A DNA stretch of 64,000 nucleotides from JAFGUB01 sp050305515. GTDB taxonomy: Bacteria > Campylobacterota > Campylobacteria > Campylobacterales > Sulfurimonadaceae. The notes under the pieces are model-generated. The model had not been told where the DNA came from. It did not search any database and saw only the letters and a program-made list of their open reading frames with translations. The position numbers and the translations under genes were made by a program. The DNA is taken from the NCBI GenBank assembly GCA_050305515.1, contig JBNLFL010000042.1, forward strand, positions 28,980 to 92,979, read 5' to 3'. Each line of letters opens with the position of its first letter. Within the stretch, counting starts at the first letter, position 1. This document shows, in pieces, positions 63,517 to 64,000 of this stretch.

Positions 63517-63704
63517 TTACTCCTTGGTGGTGATTTTTGCCTTATTGCAACTATAAAGCTGCTGATATTTTTATGAATTTACGTGAGTATATTGTGAGGT
63601 ATAATCATTTCATAGCTAATGAAAAAAACAGGTATTAATAGTATGAATTTAGAACTTTTATAGATTTGGAAGGCTTTAAAAATACTTATCTTAGGGAGCT
63701 TGAG
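63517..63704. other. AT-rich stretch upstream of the beta-helix gene
   Basis: About 190 bp with low GC and several TATAAT-like hexamers on both strands (for example GGTATAATC at 63599-63607). No gene or RNA supported. Confidence 0.4.
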
Positions 63705-63730
63705 TGGTGACCCCACGGAGAATCGAATCC
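63705..63730 (-). other. tRNA 3'-end remnant (possible attachment site)
   Basis: On the minus strand this 26-base segment reads like a tRNA T-loop (TTCGATT), 3' T-stem (CTCCG), acceptor strand TGGGGTC, A and CCA. The matching 5' T-stem and the acceptor partner GACCCCA are absent from the next 100 bases, so it is not a complete tRNA. Such 3' fragments are what integrases leave at one end of an island. Confidence 0.5.
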
Positions 63731-63779
63731 TTGTGAAACTCTACCTTAAATTAGCGCGAACTTTCCTAAAACAGTAGTT

Positions 63780-63803
63780 AAGTCCCTAAATACAGGACTT
63801 TTT
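63780..63803 (+). terminator. possible terminator hairpin near the IS end
   Basis: AAGTCC and GGACTT with a 9-base loop run straight into a five-T tract. The stem is short and no gene clearly needs it. Confidence 0.3.
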
Positions 63804-63881
63804 AAAGTATGGGTTGTGTTCATTTATGCTTCTTGGTCAACGTTTCAAAGAATAAAAACAGAGCTATGAACGTACAAATAA

Positions 63882-64000
63882 TGTACCCATCCCCAGTATT
63901 TAGACCAGATTTAGGCTGATAATTTCTTGGTTTGATTATGCCTTTCCAGAAATTGGATGGGGCTTAAATTTCCTAACGCTTCATGTGGTCGATGATAGTT
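63882..64000 (-). mobile_element. end of an IS3-family insertion sequence
   Basis: The segment from TGTACCCATCCCC (63882) onward has the TG..CCC terminal style of IS3-family inverted repeats and encloses the transposase C-terminus. Most of the element lies outside the window. Confidence 0.65.
63911..64000 (-). CDS. IS3-family transposase OrfB, C-terminal fragment
   Basis: The last 29 residues are visible: NYHRPHEALGNLSPIQFLER and a short tail, stop at 63911-63913. The N-x-x-RPH-x-ALG-x-x-(S/T)P string is the usual DDE-transposase C-terminus of IS3 members. The rest is cut by the window edge. Confidence 0.85.
   Translation of the reverse strand, partial: NYHRPHEALGNLSPIQFLERHNQTKKLSA

Noticed and set aside
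63705..63800. Complete tRNA or tmRNA gene on the minus strand
   Set aside because: Only the T-loop, acceptor 3' strand and CCA fit; the T-stem does not pair and no 5' acceptor partner or anticodon arm is present.

Overview
The window is a bacterial chromosome segment, by eye near 50% GC in most genes, and it most resembles a Campylobacterota (epsilonproteobacterial) genome of the free-living, Sulfurimonas/Sulfuricurvum-like kind. The support is family-level: a DUF3373 porin, a DUF5718 protein, histidine kinases with a HQW(K)QPL-type H box, many two-component and cyclic-di-GMP genes, and a nine-heme surface cytochrome. The genus cannot be fixed from the sequence alone.

Layout. 1-4.5 kb (minus strand): a tightly overlapped run prc-purC-purS-purQ-SH3 membrane protein-plsC (cut by the window edge). 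4.6-10.1 kb (plus): zwf-pgl-edd-eda-galU, a complete Entner-Doudoroff branch from glucose-6-phosphate to pyruvate + glyceraldehyde-3-phosphate, with UDP-glucose synthesis. 10.1-15.1 kb: a TetR repressor divergent from a three-gene LolA-like/barrel/MMPL export operon, with two clear operators in the shared promoter. 15.1-18.8 kb: CheY-like/CheC-like/PAS-diguanylate cyclase operon, an S4 protein and unknowns. 18.8-22.0 kb: pta-ackA. 22.0-25.6 kb: a small secreted protein, a DUF3373 porin and a chemoreceptor with a strong terminator. 25.7-29.9 kb: an AT-richer two-gene ATPase cassette behind two identical 20-bp inverted repeats; the second protein carries an 11-unit, 32-residue Sel1/TPR-like solenoid. 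30-38.1 kb: ABC-F ATPase, SUI1-like factor, membrane and periplasmic proteins, a diguanylate cyclase, a rhodanese and an SGNH hydrolase. 38.1-47.6 kb: response regulator-histidine kinase-TonB receptor operon, divergent from a 1581-residue surface protein. 47.6-54.8 kb: a Lon-like protease, a Cys-rich miniprotein and a response regulator-kinase-DUF2202 operon. 55-62.2 kb: GGDEF-EAL protein, nonaheme lipoprotein and further two-component genes. 62.2-64 kb: AT-richer accessory end with a beta-helix protein, a tRNA 3'-end remnant and the end of an IS3-family element.

The most striking signal is not a gene. The 10-bp palindrome TTACATGTAA occurs exactly 21 times between 6160 and 53984 (chance expectation about 0.06 in 64 kb with equal base use), 15 times inside unrelated genes and 6 times between genes. 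It behaves like a highly iterated palindrome or genome signature (compare HIP1 of cyanobacteria or DNA-uptake sequences) rather than an operator. I do not recognise it as a described element. The second candidate system is the paired-ATPase/solenoid cassette at 25.7-29.9 kb, which could be a STAND-type sensor or defence locus.
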